Source: Paenibacillus faecalis
GTDB lineage: Bacteria > Bacillota > Bacilli > Paenibacillales > Paenibacillaceae
NCBI RefSeq assembly: GCF_900289175.1
Contig: NZ_LT985747.1
Span: 1,601,375 to 1,665,374 of the forward strand
Direction: 5' to 3'
Length of the DNA stretch: 64,000 nucleotides
Below the pieces are notes generated by a model. That model did not search any database and was not told where the DNA came from. It worked only from the letters and a program-made list of their open reading frames with translations. Both the position numbers and the translations under genes were made by a program. Within the stretch, counting starts at the first letter, position 1. Every line of letters starts with the position of its first letter. Positions 26,760 to 41,285 of this stretch are shown piece by piece.

Positions 26760-27382
26760 TACGCGAACACCTCCTCTACCTTCTGAACTGCTTCCTTCGT
26801 AATGATCAGTTGATCATATGTCAGTACATCAAGAACATTAATGCCGTCAGCCGCTACAAATTTCACTCCAGGAATATTGCGAGCGGAAAGGGCAACATTA
26901 TCATCATAGCTAGGAGCAACGATCAGAGCTTTGCGATCAACCTTAAGATTACTCAAGATGTTTGCAAACTCTTTCGTTTTTGGCGCATTCAGCGTCAATT
27001 GATCCAGTACGATGATTGCATTGTCAACCACTTTAGAAGACAAAGCGGATTTGATCGCCAAACGACGAACTTTCTTAGGAAGCTTGATGGAGTAGCTACG
27101 TGGAGTTGGTCCAAATACTACGCCGCCGCCTTTCCATTGTGGTGCACGAATCGAACCTTGACGAGCACGACCTGTACCTTTTTGTTTCCAAGGCTTACGG
27201 CCGCCGCCACGTACTTCAGAACGTCCTTTCACTTTATGAGTACCACGACGCAAAGATGCGCGTTGCAGCAATACTGCGTCATGCATAACATGTGCATTTG
27301 GCTCGATGCCAAATACCGCATCGTTCAACTCAACTTCGCCAACTTGGCTGCCTTCAATATTAAAAAGTGCTACTTTAGGCAT
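26759..27382 (-). CDS. rplD: 50S ribosomal protein L4
   Basis: L4 (207 aa), an exit-tunnel protein. The long extended loop ([29 protein letters not shown], around residues 48-75) that reaches the tunnel constriction is intact. It lies 26 nt after rplC and is coupled to rplW. Confidence 0.99.
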   Translation of the reverse strand: MPKVALFNIEGSQVGEVELNDAVFGIEPNAHVMHDAVLLQRASLRRGTHKVKGRSEVRGGGRKPWKQKGTGRARQGSIRAPQWKGGGVVFGPTPRSYSIKLPKKVRRLAIKSALSSKVVDNAIIVLDQLTLNAPKTKEFANILSNLKVDRKALIVAPSYDDNVALSARNIPGVKFVAADGINVLDVLTYDQLIITKEAVQKVEEVFA

Positions 27383-27408
27383 TGATTGTTCCTCCTTTCT
27401 TCAGTCGA

Positions 27409-28032
27409 TTATTTCTTCACCGTTTCTTTAATTTGAACCAGACCTCTTCTAGGTCCAGGAATAGATCCTTTAACAAGTAACACGTTACGATCAACGTCTA
27501 CTTTAATGATTTCAAGCTTTTGAATCGTCACCGTTTCACTACCCATGTGACCTGGCAGACGCTTTCCTTTAGGAACGCGGTTAGCTTGGATCGAACCCAT
27601 GGAACCAGGTCCACGATGGTAACGGGAACCGTGAGACATTGGTCCGCGGCTTTGTCCCCAACGTTTGATAACACCTTGGAAACCTTTACCTTTGGAAATC
27701 CCTGTTACGTCAACAAATTCGCCTTCTGCAAAGATATCTACCTTTACTTCTTGTCCAACCTCGACACTCGCGAGGTCAACACCGCGAATTTCGCGAACGT
27801 AGCGCTTAGGTGCAGTATTTGCTTTTTTCGCATGTCCTGCTTCTGGTTTATTGGAAGTATTCTCTTTCTTATCGAGGAAACCGATTTGAATAGCTTCGTA
27901 TCCGTCGTTCTCCTGGTCTTTCTTTTGCAAAACAACACAAGGTCCTGCTTCGATAACCGTTACAGGAATTACATTACCTTCAGCGGTAAACACTTGAGTC
28001 ATTCCAAGTTTTCTCCCTAAGATACCTTTCAT
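27409..28032 (-). CDS. rplC: 50S ribosomal protein L3
   Basis: L3 (207 aa), an early 23S-binding protein. It has [40 protein letters not shown] and [14 protein letters not shown]. The Gln/Asn loop near the peptidyl-transferase centre is intact. It lies 40 nt after rpsJ. Confidence 0.99.
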   Translation of the reverse strand: MKGILGRKLGMTQVFTAEGNVIPVTVIEAGPCVVLQKKDQENDGYEAIQIGFLDKKENTSNKPEAGHAKKANTAPKRYVREIRGVDLASVEVGQEVKVDIFAEGEFVDVTGISKGKGFQGVIKRWGQSRGPMSHGSRYHRGPGSMGSIQANRVPKGKRLPGHMGSETVTIQKLEIIKVDVDRNVLLVKGSIPGPRRGLVQIKETVKK

Positions 28033-28072
28033 GTTGACACCTCTTTTCTCTCACTAATTCATTCTTCTTGTC

Positions 28073-28477
<405 letters not shown>

Positions 28478-28519
28478 TAACCTCTCACATCATCGCAACG
28501 TCGCAGAACAACATTCATT

Positions 28520-28548
28520 ATTATATAGAAAAGGCGGGCTCGATGCAA
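28520..28548 (-). promoter_or_regulatory. Predicted S10-operon promoter
   Basis: Reverse strand TTGCAT (28543-28548), 17-nt spacer, consensus TATAAT (28520-28525). It lies 140 nt before rpsJ with an A/T-rich upstream block. The rest of 28550-28680 holds no gene. Confidence 0.8.
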
Positions 28549-28681
28549 GCAAAACTTTATTTTATTTATTAAAAAATAAACCTGGTACTTTTTTCTTGCC
28601 GCCAAACCGATTAAATTGCATCTTCAATTTTCTCTTCATATATAAATGAGCGCTGTAATTCATACCTGATCTACTATTCTC

Positions 28682-28718
28682 AAAAATAGAGCCTGATCGC
28701 ATAGGATCAGGCTCTATT
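28682..28718 (-). terminator. tuf (str operon) terminator
   Basis: AATAGAGCCTGATC pairs with GATCAGGCTCTATT over 14 bp, loop CTATGC on the reverse strand, followed by TTT. It lies about 70 nt after the tuf stop. Confidence 0.92.
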
Positions 28719-28788
28719 GATCGTTACATCACACTGTTGCTCGTTACAGTACATTGTTGCTTATATATTCGTGGCCTTTAAGCCTTAA

Positions 28789-29979
<1,191 letters not shown>

Positions 29980-30079
29980 TTGAACAATTCCTCCTTAAGG
30001 GGATTTATATGTTAGGGCCGGACTAAAGGTTAACGGGATATTCATCCCGCCCTTTTTGCCCAGCATGAAAAACTTTTTC

Positions 30080-32158
30080 TTACTCTCCGCCATTCGTTTT
30101 CGATATGATTTCTTCGGAGATGTTCTTAGGAACTTCTTCATAGTGTGAGAGCTCCATAGAGAACACACCGCGTCCTTGCGTACCGGAGCGAAGTGTAGTA
30201 GAGTAACCGAACATTTCGGACAGAGGCACTTTCGCACGGATAACTTGAGTACCACCACGGGAATCCATACCTTCGATCCGTCCACGGCGGGAGTTCAACA
30301 TACCCATTACGTCGCCCATGTATTCCTCAGGCACAGTAACTTCTACTTTCATGATTGGCTCAAGCAGGACAGGGTTACACTTGTCTTTAGCTGCTTTAAG
30401 AGCCATGGAACCGGCGATTTTAAACGCCATTTCACTGGAGTCAACATCATGGTAGGAACCGTCTACGATTGTTGCTTTAACGTCAACAAGCGGGAAGCCG
30501 GCAAGTACACCGTTCTTCATTTGTTCCTCAATACCTTGTTGTGCTGGTCCAATGTATTCTCTTGGTACGGCACCACCAACGATTTTGCTGTCGAATTGGT
30601 TGCCAGTACCTGGCTCCAGAGGTTCGAACTCAACCCATACGTGACCGTATTGACCACGACCACCGGACTGACGGACGAATTTACCTTCAACACGCGCAGG
30701 TGTACGGAAGGTTTCACGATAAGCTACCTGTGGTTTACCCACATTGGTTTCTACCTTGAACTCACGACGCATACGGTCGATGATAACGTCCAAGTGAAGC
30801 TCACCCATACCTGCCAAGATCGTTTGGCCGGTTTCTTCATCTGTATGAGCACGAAGAGTAGGGTCCTCTTCAGTCAATTTACCTAAAGCTACACCCATTT
30901 TATCTTGGTCAGCTTTGGTTTTAGGTTCAACTGCGATCTCGATAACCGGATCAGGGAAATTCATGGATTCGAGAATAACTGGATTCTTCTCATCACACAG
31001 TGTATCACCTGTTCCCGTATCTTTCAAACCTACAGCAGCTGCGATATCACCGGAATATACCACGGTGATTTCCTGACGGCTGTTTGCATGCATCTGAAGG
31101 ATACGTCCGATACGTTCGCGTTTGTTTTTCGTTGCATTCAGTACGTAAGAGCCGGATTGCAAAACACCGGAGTACACACGGAAGAACGTCAACTTACCAA
31201 CATAAGGGTCTGTCATGATTTTAAATGCCAGCGCAGCGAACGGCTCATCGTCAGACGAGTGACGCTCTACTTCACTACCATCTTCCAATTGACCTTTGAT
31301 GCTAGGAACATCCGTTGGAGCTGGCAAGTAATCGATAACAGCATCCAGCATCAGCTGAACCCCTTTGTTACGATAAGAAGAACCGCAGATTACTGGGAAG
31401 ATTTTAACTTCTACTACACCTTTACGAAGGGCTGCTTTGATCTCGTCAACCGTGATCTCTTCACCTTCGAGGTATTTCATCGTCAAATCTTCATCAAGTT
31501 CTGCAACCTTCTCAACCAGATCGTTTCGAAGCTCTTCAACTTGATCCTTGTATTCCTCAGGAATATCGGTTTCTTCGACATTTTGACCAAGGTCATCTTT
31601 ATACATATAAGCTTTTTCCTTGATAATATCGATGATGCCGTTAAAATCTGCTTCCGCGCCAATAGGAAGCTGAATAGCTACCGCATTGGCTTGGAGACGA
31701 TCTCTCATGTCGTTAACAACATTGAGGAAATCAGCACCGATAATATCCATTTTGTTTACGTATGCGATCCGTGGCACACCATAACGGTCTGCTTGTCTCC
31801 ATACGGTTTCCGACTGAGGCTCTACGCCCTCTTTCGCACTGAATACACCTACTGCCCCATCCAATACACGAAGGGAACGTTCAACCTCTACAGTGAAGTC
31901 AACGTGCCCCGGGGTGTCGATAATATTAACGCGATGACCTTTCCATTGAGCGGTAGTCGCAGCGGAAGTAATCGTAATTCCGCGCTCCTGCTCTTGCTCC
32001 ATCCAGTCCATCGTAGCGGAACCCTCGTGGGTTTCACCGATTTTATGAGTACGACCGGTATAGAACAAGATACGCTCTGTTGTCGTGGTCTTACCAGCGT
32101 CAATATGCGCCATAATCCCGATATTACGTGTATTTTTCAAGGAGAACTCTCTTGCCAT
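30080..32158 (-). CDS. fusA: Elongation factor G
   Basis: EF-G (692 aa), the translocase GTPase, also used in ribosome recycling. It has P-loop [15 protein letters not shown] (residues 17-31), [21 protein letters not shown] and domain IV ([36 protein letters not shown]). It lies 45 nt after rpsG with AGGGAGA upstream. Confidence 0.99.
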   Translation of the reverse strand: MAREFSLKNTRNIGIMAHIDAGKTTTTERILFYTGRTHKIGETHEGSATMDWMEQEQERGITITSAATTAQWKGHRVNIIDTPGHVDFTVEVERSLRVLDGAVGVFSAKEGVEPQSETVWRQADRYGVPRIAYVNKMDIIGADFLNVVNDMRDRLQANAVAIQLPIGAEADFNGIIDIIKEKAYMYKDDLGQNVEETDIPEEYKDQVEELRNDLVEKVAELDEDLTMKYLEGEEITVDEIKAALRKGVVEVKIFPVICGSSYRNKGVQLMLDAVIDYLPAPTDVPSIKGQLEDGSEVERHSSDDEPFAALAFKIMTDPYVGKLTFFRVYSGVLQSGSYVLNATKNKRERIGRILQMHANSRQEITVVYSGDIAAAVGLKDTGTGDTLCDEKNPVILESMNFPDPVIEIAVEPKTKADQDKMGVALGKLTEEDPTLRAHTDEETGQTILAGMGELHLDVIIDRMRREFKVETNVGKPQVAYRETFRTPARVEGKFVRQSGGRGQYGHVWVEFEPLEPGTGNQFDSKIVGGAVPREYIGPAQQGIEEQMKNGVLAGFPLVDVKATIVDGSYHDVDSSEMAFKIAGSMALKAAKDKCNPVLLEPIMKVEVTVPEEYMGDVMGMLNSRRGRIEGMDSRGGTQVIRAKVPLSEMFGYSTTLRSGTQGRGVFSMELSHYEEVPKNISEEIISKTNGGE

Positions 32159-32203
32159 TCGAATAGTCTCCCTTCAAAATTAAAGTTTAGTAACGGCTTT
32201 ATC

Positions 32204-32674
32204 CTACCAACGGTAGTGAGCAAACGCTTTGTTCGCTTCAGCCATTTTGTGTGTGTCTTCACGTTTCTTAACGGAAGCACCTGTGTTGTTGGAGGCATCG
32301 ATAATCTCAGCCGCCAAACGCTCTTCCATTGTTTTCTCGCCGCGGTTGCGGGCGTAATTAACGAGCCAACGTAATCCCAGGGAAGTACGTCTCTCTGGTT
32401 TTACTTCGATAGGCACTTGATAGTTTGCACCACCTACACGGCGTGCTTTAACTTCCAGAACCGGCATGATGTTCTTGATGGCTGCTTCAAATACTTCCAT
32501 TGGGTCATTACCCGTACGTTCTTGGATAATATTGAATGCATTGTAGAGGATGCTTTGAGCGACACCTCTTTTACCATCCAACATGATGCGGTTGATCAGA
32601 CGTGTAACAAGCTTGCTGTTATACACCGGATCTGGCAGTACGTCTCTTTTAGCAACTGGACCTTTGCGTGGCAT
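32204..32674 (-). CDS. rpsG: 30S ribosomal protein S7
   Basis: S7 (156 aa), the 16S 3'-domain assembly initiator. It has [31 protein letters not shown] and [21 protein letters not shown] at the C-terminus. It lies 47 nt after rpsL. Confidence 0.99.
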   Translation of the reverse strand: MPRKGPVAKRDVLPDPVYNSKLVTRLINRIMLDGKRGVAQSILYNAFNIIQERTGNDPMEVFEAAIKNIMPVLEVKARRVGGANYQVPIEVKPERRTSLGLRWLVNYARNRGEKTMEERLAAEIIDASNNTGASVKKREDTHKMAEANKAFAHYRW

Positions 32675-32721
32675 GGATATCCCCCTTTCTTAAATCTTGT
32701 GTTAATTCAGCAAATCACTGT

Positions 32722-33141
32722 TTAGCTTTTTGCTTTAGGACGCTTCGCGCCATATTTGGAACGAGCTTGCATACGGTTGTTAACACCAGCGGTATCAAGC
32801 GCACCGCGAACGATGTGATAACGTACCCCTGCAAGGTCTTTTACTTTACCACCACGAATCAGAACAACACTGTGCTCTTGCAAGTTGTGTCCGATACCTG
32901 GAATGTAAGCAGTCACCTCGATGCGGTTCGTCAAACGAACACGCGCATATTTACGAAGTGCAGAGTTCGGTTTACGTGGAGTCATCGTACCTACACGAGT
33001 ACATACACCGCGTTTTTGTGGAGCACTCAAGTTAGTATCCTCACGTTTCAAAGCGTTGTATCCTTTTTGCAGTGCCGGTGACTTTGACTTGTAAACTTTC
33101 GCTTGACGGCCTTTACGGACCAGTTGGTTAATCGTTGGCAT
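32722..33141 (-). CDS. rpsL: 30S ribosomal protein S12
   Basis: S12 (139 aa), a decoding-centre protein. The [15 protein letters not shown] region, with the Lys changed in streptomycin-resistant mutants, appears wild type, as does GRVKDLPGVRYH-like [17 protein letters not shown]. Note Ala where many homologues have Pro in the latter loop. Confidence 0.99.
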   Translation of the reverse strand: MPTINQLVRKGRQAKVYKSKSPALQKGYNALKREDTNLSAPQKRGVCTRVGTMTPRKPNSALRKYARVRLTNRIEVTAYIPGIGHNLQEHSVVLIRGGKVKDLAGVRYHIVRGALDTAGVNNRMQARSKYGAKRPKAKS

Positions 33142-33276
33142 GCTGCCACCCCCTTCCTGTATTTCTCATCCTAGTACAAACCTTTTTAAGTCCACAGACC
33201 CAGGCGGTTCATAAAAGAACAAATGAAAAGTTTTTGCCGAAAGAAGTTGCCTTCTCCAACAAAAACAGTTTCGTAA

Positions 33277-33528
33277 TCATTGATTTAAGACTGCTGCCAT
33301 TGCTGCGCCAACTTCGATGCCACATGCTTCACCAAGTTCTTTCATGGTAGGAACATGGGTAATATCTACACTGTGCTTTGTGCACAAAGCTTCGATCTTG
33401 GAAATCAAACGCGGGTCGCAATCTTCAGCCACATACACTTCTGTGGCTTGACCGTTTTCAACGGCCTTCATTGTTTGTTTGGTGCCAATCTTAACATGAG
33501 CATCCTGTAATCCTTTATCATTAGACAT
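33277..33528 (-). CDS. L7Ae-family K-turn RNA-binding protein
   Basis: 83-aa L7Ae/L30e-fold protein of the YbxF type at its usual place ahead of rpsL. It has KIGTKQTMKAVENGQATEVYVAEDCDP and the ACGIEVGAA end. In Bacillus, YbxF binds K-turn RNA and associates with ribosomes in exponential growth. It is the first gene of the str operon, with TTGGAGGAAT upstream. Confidence 0.92.
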   Translation of the reverse strand: MSNDKGLQDAHVKIGTKQTMKAVENGQATEVYVAEDCDPRLISKIEALCTKHSVDITHVPTMKELGEACGIEVGAAMAAVLNQ

Positions 33529-33580
33529 TTATATTCCTCCAAAAGAACAGGGATAAAGCTACTACTCACGCACCTTTGCT

Positions 33581-33609
33581 ATATTAGCATCTGCATTAAA
33601 TGATGTCAA
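33581..33609 (-). promoter_or_regulatory. Predicted str-operon promoter
   Basis: Reverse strand perfect TTGACA (33604-33609), 17-nt spacer, TAATAT (33581-33586), about 50 nt before the L7Ae-like gene. It lies directly after the rpoC terminator. Confidence 0.85.
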
Positions 33610-33623
33610 GCAAATTATCAACG

Positions 33624-33680
33624 CAAAAAAGAAATTCAGGGAAAGGAATATCCCCCGCTTCCGCCGGGAAATTCCCTCCC
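33624..33680 (-). terminator. rpoBC terminator
   Basis: Reverse strand GGGAATTTCCCGGCGG and the paired CCGC..GGGGGATATTCC form a long stem, followed by a CTTTTTTG tract. It lies 20-70 nt after the rpoC stop and separates it from the str promoter. Confidence 0.75.
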
Positions 33681-33696
33681 CAAAAATCATTCTTTC

Positions 33697-36600
33697 TTAT
33701 TCTACACTTGCGGTTTCGAGCTCCTGACTTTCGTCGTTCGCCTCATCCTGACCTTCAAACTTCACGTTGCGGTAACGACTCATGCCTGTACCCGCAGGGA
33801 TCAGTTTACCGATGATAACATTCTCTTTCAGTCCGAGCAGCTGGTCGACCTTGCCCTTAATGGCTGCGTCAGTCAACACGCGCGTTGTCTCCTGGAAGGA
33901 AGCTGCAGACAAGAATGAATCGGTCTCCAGGGAAGCTTTCGTAATACCGAGCAGAACTGGTTTAGCCACTGCTGGCTCTTTACCGTCAAGAATAGCTTCT
34001 TTGTTCGCTGCTTCATACTCGTGAATGTCCACGAAAGAACCTGGCAGCAGATCGGTATCCCCCGCATCGACGATGCGAATCTTACGAAGCATCTGACGAA
34101 TCATCACTTCGATATGCTTATCATTAATTTCTACACCTTGGTTCCGGTATACGCGTTGAACTTCCTGAAGGATATAGTTCTGCACACCGCGAATTCCCTT
34201 AATACGAAGCATTTCTTTAGGGTCGATCGAACCATCCGTCAGTTCATCCCCGGCTTCGACATGTTTGCCTTCGCTTACGCGCAGACGGGAACCATACGTA
34301 ACGGAATATACTTTCGTTTCCGCCTCACCTTGGATTTCGATTTCACGGCGGTCCTTCGTTTCACGAATTTCCTTAACCACACCGTCAATCTCACTGATCG
34401 TAGCTTGACCTTTAGGGTTACGAGCTTCGAAGAGCTCCTGGATACGCGGCAAACCTTGGGTAATGTCATCACCCGCAACGCCCCCAGTATGGAACGTACG
34501 CATGGTGAGCTGTGTTCCCGGTTCACCGATCGATTGAGCAGCGATAATACCGACTGCTTCACCGATCTCAACGAATTTACCTGTCGCCAGGTTTCGTCCG
34601 TAACACTTTTTGCAGACGCCATGACGGGCACGGCAGCTGAGAATGGAACGGATCTGAAGCTGTTCAACACCGGCTTTGACGATTTCGTCTGCCTTGTCGG
34701 AGTCGATCAACTCGTTGCGGTTAACGATGATTTCTTTCGTTTCCGGATGACGGACCGTTTCAAACGCATAACGTCCTTCGATACGGTCGTACAGATCCTC
34801 GATAACTTCCTTACCGTCTTGAATACGGCCAACCATAAAGCCTTTATCCGTGCTGCACTCTTCTTCACGGACGATAACATCCTGCGCCACGTCCACCAGA
34901 CGACGGGTCAAATAACCGGAGTCAGCTGTACGAAGAGCCGTATCGGCGAGACCTTTACGAGCACCGTGCGTAGACAGGAAGTATTCGAGTACTGTCAAAC
35001 CTTCACGGAAGTTCGATTTAATCGGCATCTCAATAATCCGTCCGGACGGGTTGGCCATCAGACCACGCATACCGCCGAGCTGAGTAATCTGAGATTTGTT
35101 ACCCCGTGCTTTGGAGTCAACCATAAGCATGATCGAGTTGAAACGATCCATCGATTTCATAAGCACATCGGTAAGATCGTCCTTGGCCTTGGACCAAATA
35201 TCGATAACACGGTCATAGCGTTCCTCATTCGTAATCAAACCACGGCGATACTGGTTCGTTACAACCGTAACCTTCTCTTCAGATTCCTTGAGAATTTCAG
35301 CTTTCTCAGCCGGAACAATAACGTCCGATACGGCAACGGTCACACCTGCACGAGTGGAGTATGTGAAACCGATCTGCTTGATTTTATCCAAAATGATCGA
35401 CGTTTCTGTTGTATGATAATTTTCGAAACAGCGGGCGATAATTTGACCTAAATATTCTTTCCCTACAGCACCGCTGACCGGCAAGTTCTGCATAACTTCG
35501 CGCAGATCGACGCCTTTTTCATACACAAAGTATTTCTCAGGCGTACCTTGGAAGAGGTTCTCCCGCGTTGCTTCATTGATGTAAGGGAAGCTGGCCGGGA
35601 AGATCTCATTAAAGATAATCCGACCTATTGTTGTAATAAGCATCGCATTTTGCTGTTCTTCCGTAAAGACAGTCTTACCCAGTGTTTTGACCGGAATCGC
35701 AACGCGTGCATGCAGATCTGCTATACCACGCTGATATGCAGACACAGCCTCGTTCACGCTGCCCAGGATCATACCTGTTCCTTTGGCTTCCTTGTTGTCC
35801 ATCGTAAGATAGAAGGAACCAAGAACCATATCCTGTGAAGGTGTAACAACAGGCTTACCGTCTTTAGGGTTCAGGATGTTTCCTGATGCAAGCATCAGAA
35901 GACGCGCTTCCGCTTGTGCTTCTGCAGACAACGGAACGTGAACAGCCATTTGGTCACCGTCAAAGTCAGCGTTGTAAGCTGTACATACGAGCGGGTGAAG
36001 ACGGATCGCGTGACCTTCAACGAGAATCGGTTCAAACGCTTGGATACCAAGTCTGTGAAGGGTAGGTGCACGGTTCAGAAGTACTGGATGTTCTTTAATT
36101 ACTTCTTCGAGCACATCCCATACTTCTGGACTTACGCGTTCCACTTTACGTTTGGCACTCTTGATATTATGAGCCAGACCTTTATTGACCAGCTCTTTCA
36201 TAACAAAAGGCTTAAACAGTTCCAGTGCCATCTTTTTAGGCAAACCGCACTGGTACATTTTCAAATAAGGGCCTACTACGATAACGGAACGACCGGAGTA
36301 GTCAACCCGTTTACCGAGCAAGTTCTGACGGAACCGCCCTTGTTTACCTTTCAGCATGTGGCTGAGGGACTTCAAAGGACGGTTACCCGGACCTGTCACC
36401 GGACGACCGCGACGGCCATTATCGATCAATGCGTCAACAGCTTCTTGAAGCATCCGTTTTTCGTTCTGAACGATAATATCAGGCGCGCCAAGATCAAGCA
36501 ATCTTTTCAAACGGTTGTTCCGGTTAATAACTCGGCGATACAGATCGTTCAGATCTGAGGTCGCGAAGCGTCCACCGTCCAGCTGAACCATCGGGCGCAG

Positions 36601-37311
36601 CTCTGGAGGAATAACCGGCAGCACGTCCATGACCATCCACTCCGGTTTGTTGCCGGAGTTACGGAACGCCTCGATAACCTCAAGACGCTTGATAGCCCGG
36701 TTACGGCGCTGACCTTGTGCAGTGCGCAACTCTTCTTTCAGGAAGTCGAGCTCTTTCTCTATATCCAGATCTTGAAGAAGTCTCTTCACAGCCTCAGCGC
36801 CCATACCTGCTTGAAATCCGTATCCGTATTTCTCGCGGTAGCTGCGATATTCCTTCTCGGACAACAGCTGCTTCTTCTCAAGCGGCGTATCGCCCGGATC
36901 TGTGACAACATAAGATGCAAAATAGATAATCTCTTCTAGTGATCTCGGAGACATATCCAAAGCCAGACCCATACGGCTTGGAATGCCTTTGAAATACCAG
37001 ATGTGGGATACAGGAGCAGCCAGCTCAATGTGCCCCATACGCTCACGACGGACTTTAGCGCGGGTAACTTCAACGCCGCAACGGTCGCAAACTACGCCTT
37101 TATAACGGACGCGTTTATACTTTCCGCAATGGCACTCCCAGTCTTTTTGCGGACCAAAAATACGTTCACAGAAAAGACCTTCCTTCTCCGGCTTCAATGT
37201 TCGGTAGTTAATTGTTTCAGGCTTCTTCACTTCACCGCGAGACCAGGAACGAATCTTCTCCGGGGAAGCCAGGCCGATTTTCATATACTCAAAATTGTTA
37301 ACGTCCAACAA
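33697..37311 (-). CDS. rpoC: RNA polymerase beta' subunit
   Basis: Beta' (1204 aa). The N-terminal zinc ribbon has Cys60, Cys62, Cys75 and Cys78. The catalytic [12 protein letters not shown] loop carrying the Mg2+ Asp triad lies near residue 450, and the second zinc site ([13 protein letters not shown]) near residue 890. The bridge helix and trigger loop region ([25 protein letters not shown]) is intact. It starts at TTG 37311 behind GAGGAGG, 88 nt after rpoB. The C-terminal [10 protein letters not shown] tail is acidic. Confidence 0.99.
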   Translation of the reverse strand: MLDVNNFEYMKIGLASPEKIRSWSRGEVKKPETINYRTLKPEKEGLFCERIFGPQKDWECHCGKYKRVRYKGVVCDRCGVEVTRAKVRRERMGHIELAAPVSHIWYFKGIPSRMGLALDMSPRSLEEIIYFASYVVTDPGDTPLEKKQLLSEKEYRSYREKYGYGFQAGMGAEAVKRLLQDLDIEKELDFLKEELRTAQGQRRNRAIKRLEVIEAFRNSGNKPEWMVMDVLPVIPPELRPMVQLDGGRFATSDLNDLYRRVINRNNRLKRLLDLGAPDIIVQNEKRMLQEAVDALIDNGRRGRPVTGPGNRPLKSLSHMLKGKQGRFRQNLLGKRVDYSGRSVIVVGPYLKMYQCGLPKKMALELFKPFVMKELVNKGLAHNIKSAKRKVERVSPEVWDVLEEVIKEHPVLLNRAPTLHRLGIQAFEPILVEGHAIRLHPLVCTAYNADFDGDQMAVHVPLSAEAQAEARLLMLASGNILNPKDGKPVVTPSQDMVLGSFYLTMDNKEAKGTGMILGSVNEAVSAYQRGIADLHARVAIPVKTLGKTVFTEEQQNAMLITTIGRIIFNEIFPASFPYINEATRENLFQGTPEKYFVYEKGVDLREVMQNLPVSGAVGKEYLGQIIARCFENYHTTETSIILDKIKQIGFTYSTRAGVTVAVSDVIVPAEKAEILKESEEKVTVVTNQYRRGLITNEERYDRVIDIWSKAKDDLTDVLMKSMDRFNSIMLMVDSKARGNKSQITQLGGMRGLMANPSGRIIEMPIKSNFREGLTVLEYFLSTHGARKGLADTALRTADSGYLTRRLVDVAQDVIVREEECSTDKGFMVGRIQDGKEVIEDLYDRIEGRYAFETVRHPETKEIIVNRNELIDSDKADEIVKAGVEQLQIRSILSCRARHGVCKKCYGRNLATGKFVEIGEAVGIIAAQSIGEPGTQLTMRTFHTGGVAGDDITQGLPRIQELFEARNPKGQATISEIDGVVKEIRETKDRREIEIQGEAETKVYSVTYGSRLRVSEGKHVEAGDELTDGSIDPKEMLRIKGIRGVQNYILQEVQRVYRNQGVEINDKHIEVMIRQMLRKIRIVDAGDTDLLPGSFVDIHEYEAANKEAILDGKEPAVAKPVLLGITKASLETDSFLSAASFQETTRVLTDAAIKGKVDQLLGLKENVIIGKLIPAGTGMSRYRNVKFEGQDEANDESQELETASVE

Positions 37312-37399
37312 GGAGCAACCCTCCTCAACTTAGTCCTAATTATGTGCCTTACGAGCATAACACCGCCGCCAGCTTTGAACTGGCGGGGTGATCTGTTCG

Positions 37400-40300
37400 T
37401 TATTCCACTCCGACTTCAGTGCCTTCCAAGTTAAGGCTCAGTTTATCGCCTGCAGCATCGTCTTCATCATCGAGCTCTTTCATCTCGATTTCTTCTTCGT
37501 TCTCACTCAGGATTTTAACATCCATACCGAGAGACTGAAGCTCCTTGATCAATACCTTGAACGATTCCGGAACGCCTGGCTCCGGTACATTCTCACCCTT
37601 AACGATCGATTCGTAAGTTTTCACCCGGCCGACCACGTCATCGGACTTGACAGTAAGAATCTCTTGCAGTGTATAAGCAGCGCCGTATGCCTCAAGCGCC
37701 CACACTTCCATCTCACCGAAACGCTGTCCGCCGAATTGTGCTTTACCACCGAGCGGCTGCTGCGTAACGAGAGAGTATGGTCCCGTAGAACGAGCGTGGA
37801 TCTTATCGTCAACCATGTGTGCCAGCTTGATCATATGCATGACACCAACCGTAACTTCACGTTCAAATCGCTCACCAGTACGACCGTCATATAGAACAGT
37901 CTTACCATCACGCTTCATGCCTGCCTCTTCCATCGTATCGAACACGTCGTATTCATTAGCTCCGTCAAATACAGGCGTCGCCACATGAATGCCGAGTCTC
38001 ATAGCAGCCATACCAAGGTGAACTTCCAGTACCTGACCGATGTTCATCCGTGAAGGTACACCCAGCGGGTTAAGGACAACCTGTACAGGTGTGCCATCAG
38101 GCAGGAACGGCATATCTTCCTCAGGCAAAATACGGGCTACGACACCTTTGTTACCGTGACGTCCGGCCATTTTGTCACCTTCGGAAATTTTACGCTTCTG
38201 TGCGATATATACGCGAACCAGCTGGTTTACGCCTGGCGGCAATTCGTCGCCGTTCTCGCGAGTAAACACCTTCACATCCACGATGATACCGTCACTACCG
38301 TGAGGAACGCGCAGCGAGGTGTCACGCACTTCACGAGCTTTCTCACCAAAAATCGCATGAAGGAGACGCTCTTCAGCAGTCAGCTCCGTCACGCCTTTAG
38401 GCGTTACTTTACCAACCAGAATGTCGCCCGCACTAATCTCGGCGCCGATTCGGATAATTCCGCGCTCATCCAGGTTTTTCAGCGCTTCTTCTCCGACATT
38501 CGGAATGTCGCGAGTAATTTCTTCAGGACCAAGCTTCGTGTCCCGCGCTTCAGATTCATATTCTTCAATGTGAATCGAAGTGTACACATCCTCTTTCACA
38601 AGCTTCTCAGAAAGAAGAATCGCATCCTCGTAGTTATAACCCTCCCAAGTCATAAAGGCTACAACGACGTTGCGTCCCAGTGCCAATTCGCCCATCTCAG
38701 TCGAAGGACCATCCGCTAGGATATCTCCCTTCTTGATGACATCACCGCGTTTGACGATCGGACGCTGGTTGATGCATGTCCCTTGGTTCGAACGCATAAA
38801 TTTGTGCAATTTATATTTAACAATATCGCCTTTGACCTCTTGGCCATCCACCATTTCCACACGGCGAAGCCAGATTTCATTAGCGGTTGAACGCTCAATA
38901 ATTCCGTCATATTTGGATACAATACACACACCGGAATCTTTCGCCGATTTATGTTCCATACCTGTTCCAACAAGCGGAGCTTTCGGAACAAGAAGCGGAA
39001 CAGCTTGACGCTGCATGTTAGATCCCATAAGGGCACGGTTCGAGTCATCGTTCTCCAGGAACGGAATCAATGCCGTCGCGACGGATACGACCTGCTTAGG
39101 CGATACATCCATGTAATCTACACGATCGTTAGGCATTGGCAAAATGTTATCGGACTGTTTGTTATAACGGACGATAACCATATCGTCTTTAAACTTATTG
39201 TCCTCTGTCAATTCTGCATTCGCCTGAGCGATAACGTAGTTATCTTCCTCATCGGCAGTCAAATAGTCGATCTGATCCGTTACCTGACCTGTCTTCGGAT
39301 CAACCCAGCGATAAGGCGCCTCGATAAAGCCGTATTCATTAATACGAGCAAATGTCGACAAAGAGTTGATCAGACCGATGTTCGGCCCCTCCGGCGTCTC
39401 GATCGGACACATACGGCCGTAGTGACTGTGGTGAACGTCCCGAACTTCAAAGCCCGCGCGCTCCCTTGTCAAACCACCAGGTCCGAGTGCAGAGAGACGA
39501 CGTTTATGCGTCAATTCAGCAAGCGGGTTCGTCTGGTCCATAAACTGAGACAGCTGTGAACTACCGAAGAACTCTTTAATAGATGCAATTACCGGACGAA
39601 TGTTGATCAGAGCTTGCGGTGTGATTACACTCGCGTCCTGGATCGACATTCTTTCACGAACAACGCGCTCCATACGGGACAGACCGATGCGGAACTGGTT
39701 CTGCAAAAGCTCACCAACAGAACGCAAACGACGGTTGCCCAAATGGTCAATGTCGTCTGTATTGCCGATACCATGCAGCAAGTTCATGAAATAGCTGATG
39801 GACGAAATAATGTCCGATTGCGTAATATGTTTTACCGACTTATCGATATTTCCATTCGCGATGATCTTGACGACCTTCCCGTCTTCAATCGGAGAGAACA
39901 CATCGATCATCTGAAGTGTAATATCTTCACCATCCTGAACACCGCCGGCAACATGATACGTTTTAAAGCCAACGTTTTTCTCAAGATAAGGCATGATCTC
40001 GTCCAAAAGACGGCGGTCCACGGTTTGACCTGCTTCTGCAATGATCTCACCGGTTTCCACATCAATCAGACTCTCAGCCAAACGTTGATTAAAGAGACGG
40101 TTCTTGATATGAAGCTTCTTGTTGATCTTATAGCGACCCACGTTCGCCAGATCATAACGCTTCGGATCAAAGAAACGCGCTACCAAAAGACTCTTGGCAT
40201 TGTCCAGCGTTGGCGGCTCGCCCGGACGCAGACGCTCGTAAATCTCGATCAGCGCCTTTTCCGTCGAATCCGTATTGTCTTTATCCAGGGTATTCCGAAT

Positions 40301-40945
40301 ATATTCGTCATCCCCCAGCAGGTCTATAATCTCTGCGTCTGTACCAAAACCGAGCGCTCGAAGCAAAACGGTTACTGGGATTTTACGAGTACGGTCGATC
40401 CGCACATATACGATATCCTTGGCGTCCGTCTCCAGCTCCAGCCACGCGCCGCGATTCGGGATAACGGTCGCAGTGTATGTTTTCTTGCCGTTTTTATCAA
40501 CCTTAGTGCTGAAATAGACGCTGGGAGAGCGAACCAACTGGCTGACAATGACCCGTTCGGCACCATTAATGATAAATGTTCCGGTTTCCGTCATGAGCGG
40601 GAAATCTCCCATGAACACTTCTTGCTCCTTCACTTCTCCAGTCTCTTTATTGATGAGCCGGACTTTAACACGGAGCGGCGCCGCATAAGTTACGTCGCGT
40701 TCTTTCGCGTCATCGACGGTATATTTCGGTTCTCCAAGGCTGTAGTCAATGAACTCCAGCACCAAATTGCCTGTGAAATCTTGAATCGGCGAGATGTCTT
40801 GGAACATTTCGCGCAACCCTTCCTCCAAAAACCATTCATAAGATTTCTGTTGGATTTCAATCAGGTTCGGAACTTCGAGTACCTCATTAATACGTGCATA
40901 ACTTCGCCGAGTGCGTCGACCATATTGAACAAGATGTCCTGCCAA
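37400..40945 (-). CDS. rpoB: RNA polymerase beta subunit
   Basis: Beta (1181 aa). The rifampicin cluster ([26 protein letters not shown]) is wild type at the positions usually mutated. [13 protein letters not shown] and the C-terminal clamp residues are present, with an acidic tail (DDEDDAAGD). ATG 40963 is in frame but lacks a site, whereas TTG 40945 follows GAGGGGTG and gives the [19 protein letters not shown] start typical of relatives. Confidence 0.98.
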   Translation of the reverse strand: MAGHLVQYGRRTRRSYARINEVLEVPNLIEIQQKSYEWFLEEGLREMFQDISPIQDFTGNLVLEFIDYSLGEPKYTVDDAKERDVTYAAPLRVKVRLINKETGEVKEQEVFMGDFPLMTETGTFIINGAERVIVSQLVRSPSVYFSTKVDKNGKKTYTATVIPNRGAWLELETDAKDIVYVRIDRTRKIPVTVLLRALGFGTDAEIIDLLGDDEYIRNTLDKDNTDSTEKALIEIYERLRPGEPPTLDNAKSLLVARFFDPKRYDLANVGRYKINKKLHIKNRLFNQRLAESLIDVETGEIIAEAGQTVDRRLLDEIMPYLEKNVGFKTYHVAGGVQDGEDITLQMIDVFSPIEDGKVVKIIANGNIDKSVKHITQSDIISSISYFMNLLHGIGNTDDIDHLGNRRLRSVGELLQNQFRIGLSRMERVVRERMSIQDASVITPQALINIRPVIASIKEFFGSSQLSQFMDQTNPLAELTHKRRLSALGPGGLTRERAGFEVRDVHHSHYGRMCPIETPEGPNIGLINSLSTFARINEYGFIEAPYRWVDPKTGQVTDQIDYLTADEEDNYVIAQANAELTEDNKFKDDMVIVRYNKQSDNILPMPNDRVDYMDVSPKQVVSVATALIPFLENDDSNRALMGSNMQRQAVPLLVPKAPLVGTGMEHKSAKDSGVCIVSKYDGIIERSTANEIWLRRVEMVDGQEVKGDIVKYKLHKFMRSNQGTCINQRPIVKRGDVIKKGDILADGPSTEMGELALGRNVVVAFMTWEGYNYEDAILLSEKLVKEDVYTSIHIEEYESEARDTKLGPEEITRDIPNVGEEALKNLDERGIIRIGAEISAGDILVGKVTPKGVTELTAEERLLHAIFGEKAREVRDTSLRVPHGSDGIIVDVKVFTRENGDELPPGVNQLVRVYIAQKRKISEGDKMAGRHGNKGVVARILPEEDMPFLPDGTPVQVVLNPLGVPSRMNIGQVLEVHLGMAAMRLGIHVATPVFDGANEYDVFDTMEEAGMKRDGKTVLYDGRTGERFEREVTVGVMHMIKLAHMVDDKIHARSTGPYSLVTQQPLGGKAQFGGQRFGEMEVWALEAYGAAYTLQEILTVKSDDVVGRVKTYESIVKGENVPEPGVPESFKVLIKELQSLGMDVKILSENEEEIEMKELDDEDDAAGDKLSLNLEGTEVGVE

Positions 40946-41043
40946 CTTAAACTCACCCCTCATGTCTACTCACTTTTAAAAATTCATTGCGAACCTCTGT
41001 TTGTAACACTATAATGGAACATAACAGAGGAATCTCCCATAAA

Positions 41044-41092
41044 TAGAGAAAAGCCCTTATCGAATATCTTTCGAAAAAAGAGCAGCTTATCC
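41044..41092. repeat. Partial inverted copy of the dispersed hairpin family (copy D)
   Basis: The reverse strand reads GAGC..TTTTTTCGAAAGATATTCG, resembling the right half and flank of copies A and B (GCGTTTCTTCGAAAGATATTTC). It lies in the long rpoB leader (40964-41243), which has no gene. Confidence 0.45.
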
Positions 41093-41246
41093 ATGGTTAT
41101 GATAATCCTCTCATATCCAGTAGATTTGCCCAAAATGTACATATTATACGTTAATACGACTGACTTTATGCAAAGATAAGCATATTAAGTCTTGACATTT
41201 CAGCAAACTAAAGACACGATGACCATCCTAATACTGACATTTTATA

Positions 41247-41275
41247 ATAATACCACAACCGGAAATCCGAGTCAA
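41247..41275 (-). promoter_or_regulatory. Predicted rpoB promoter
   Basis: Reverse strand TTGACT (41270-41275), 17-nt spacer, TATTAT (41247-41252), giving a leader of about 295 nt before rpoB. It starts right after the methyltransferase gene, so rpoBC can be transcribed separately from rplJL. Confidence 0.75.
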
Positions 41276-41285
41276 GGACTCATTT

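Noticed and set aside
30905..32374. Long plus-strand open frame (489 codons)
   Set aside because: It lies wholly opposite fusA and rpsG, has no ribosome-binding site and encodes a Cys/Phe-rich product typical of antisense frames. The same applies to 34021-35451 and 39614-41014 opposite rpoC and rpoB, and 28888-30015 opposite tuf.
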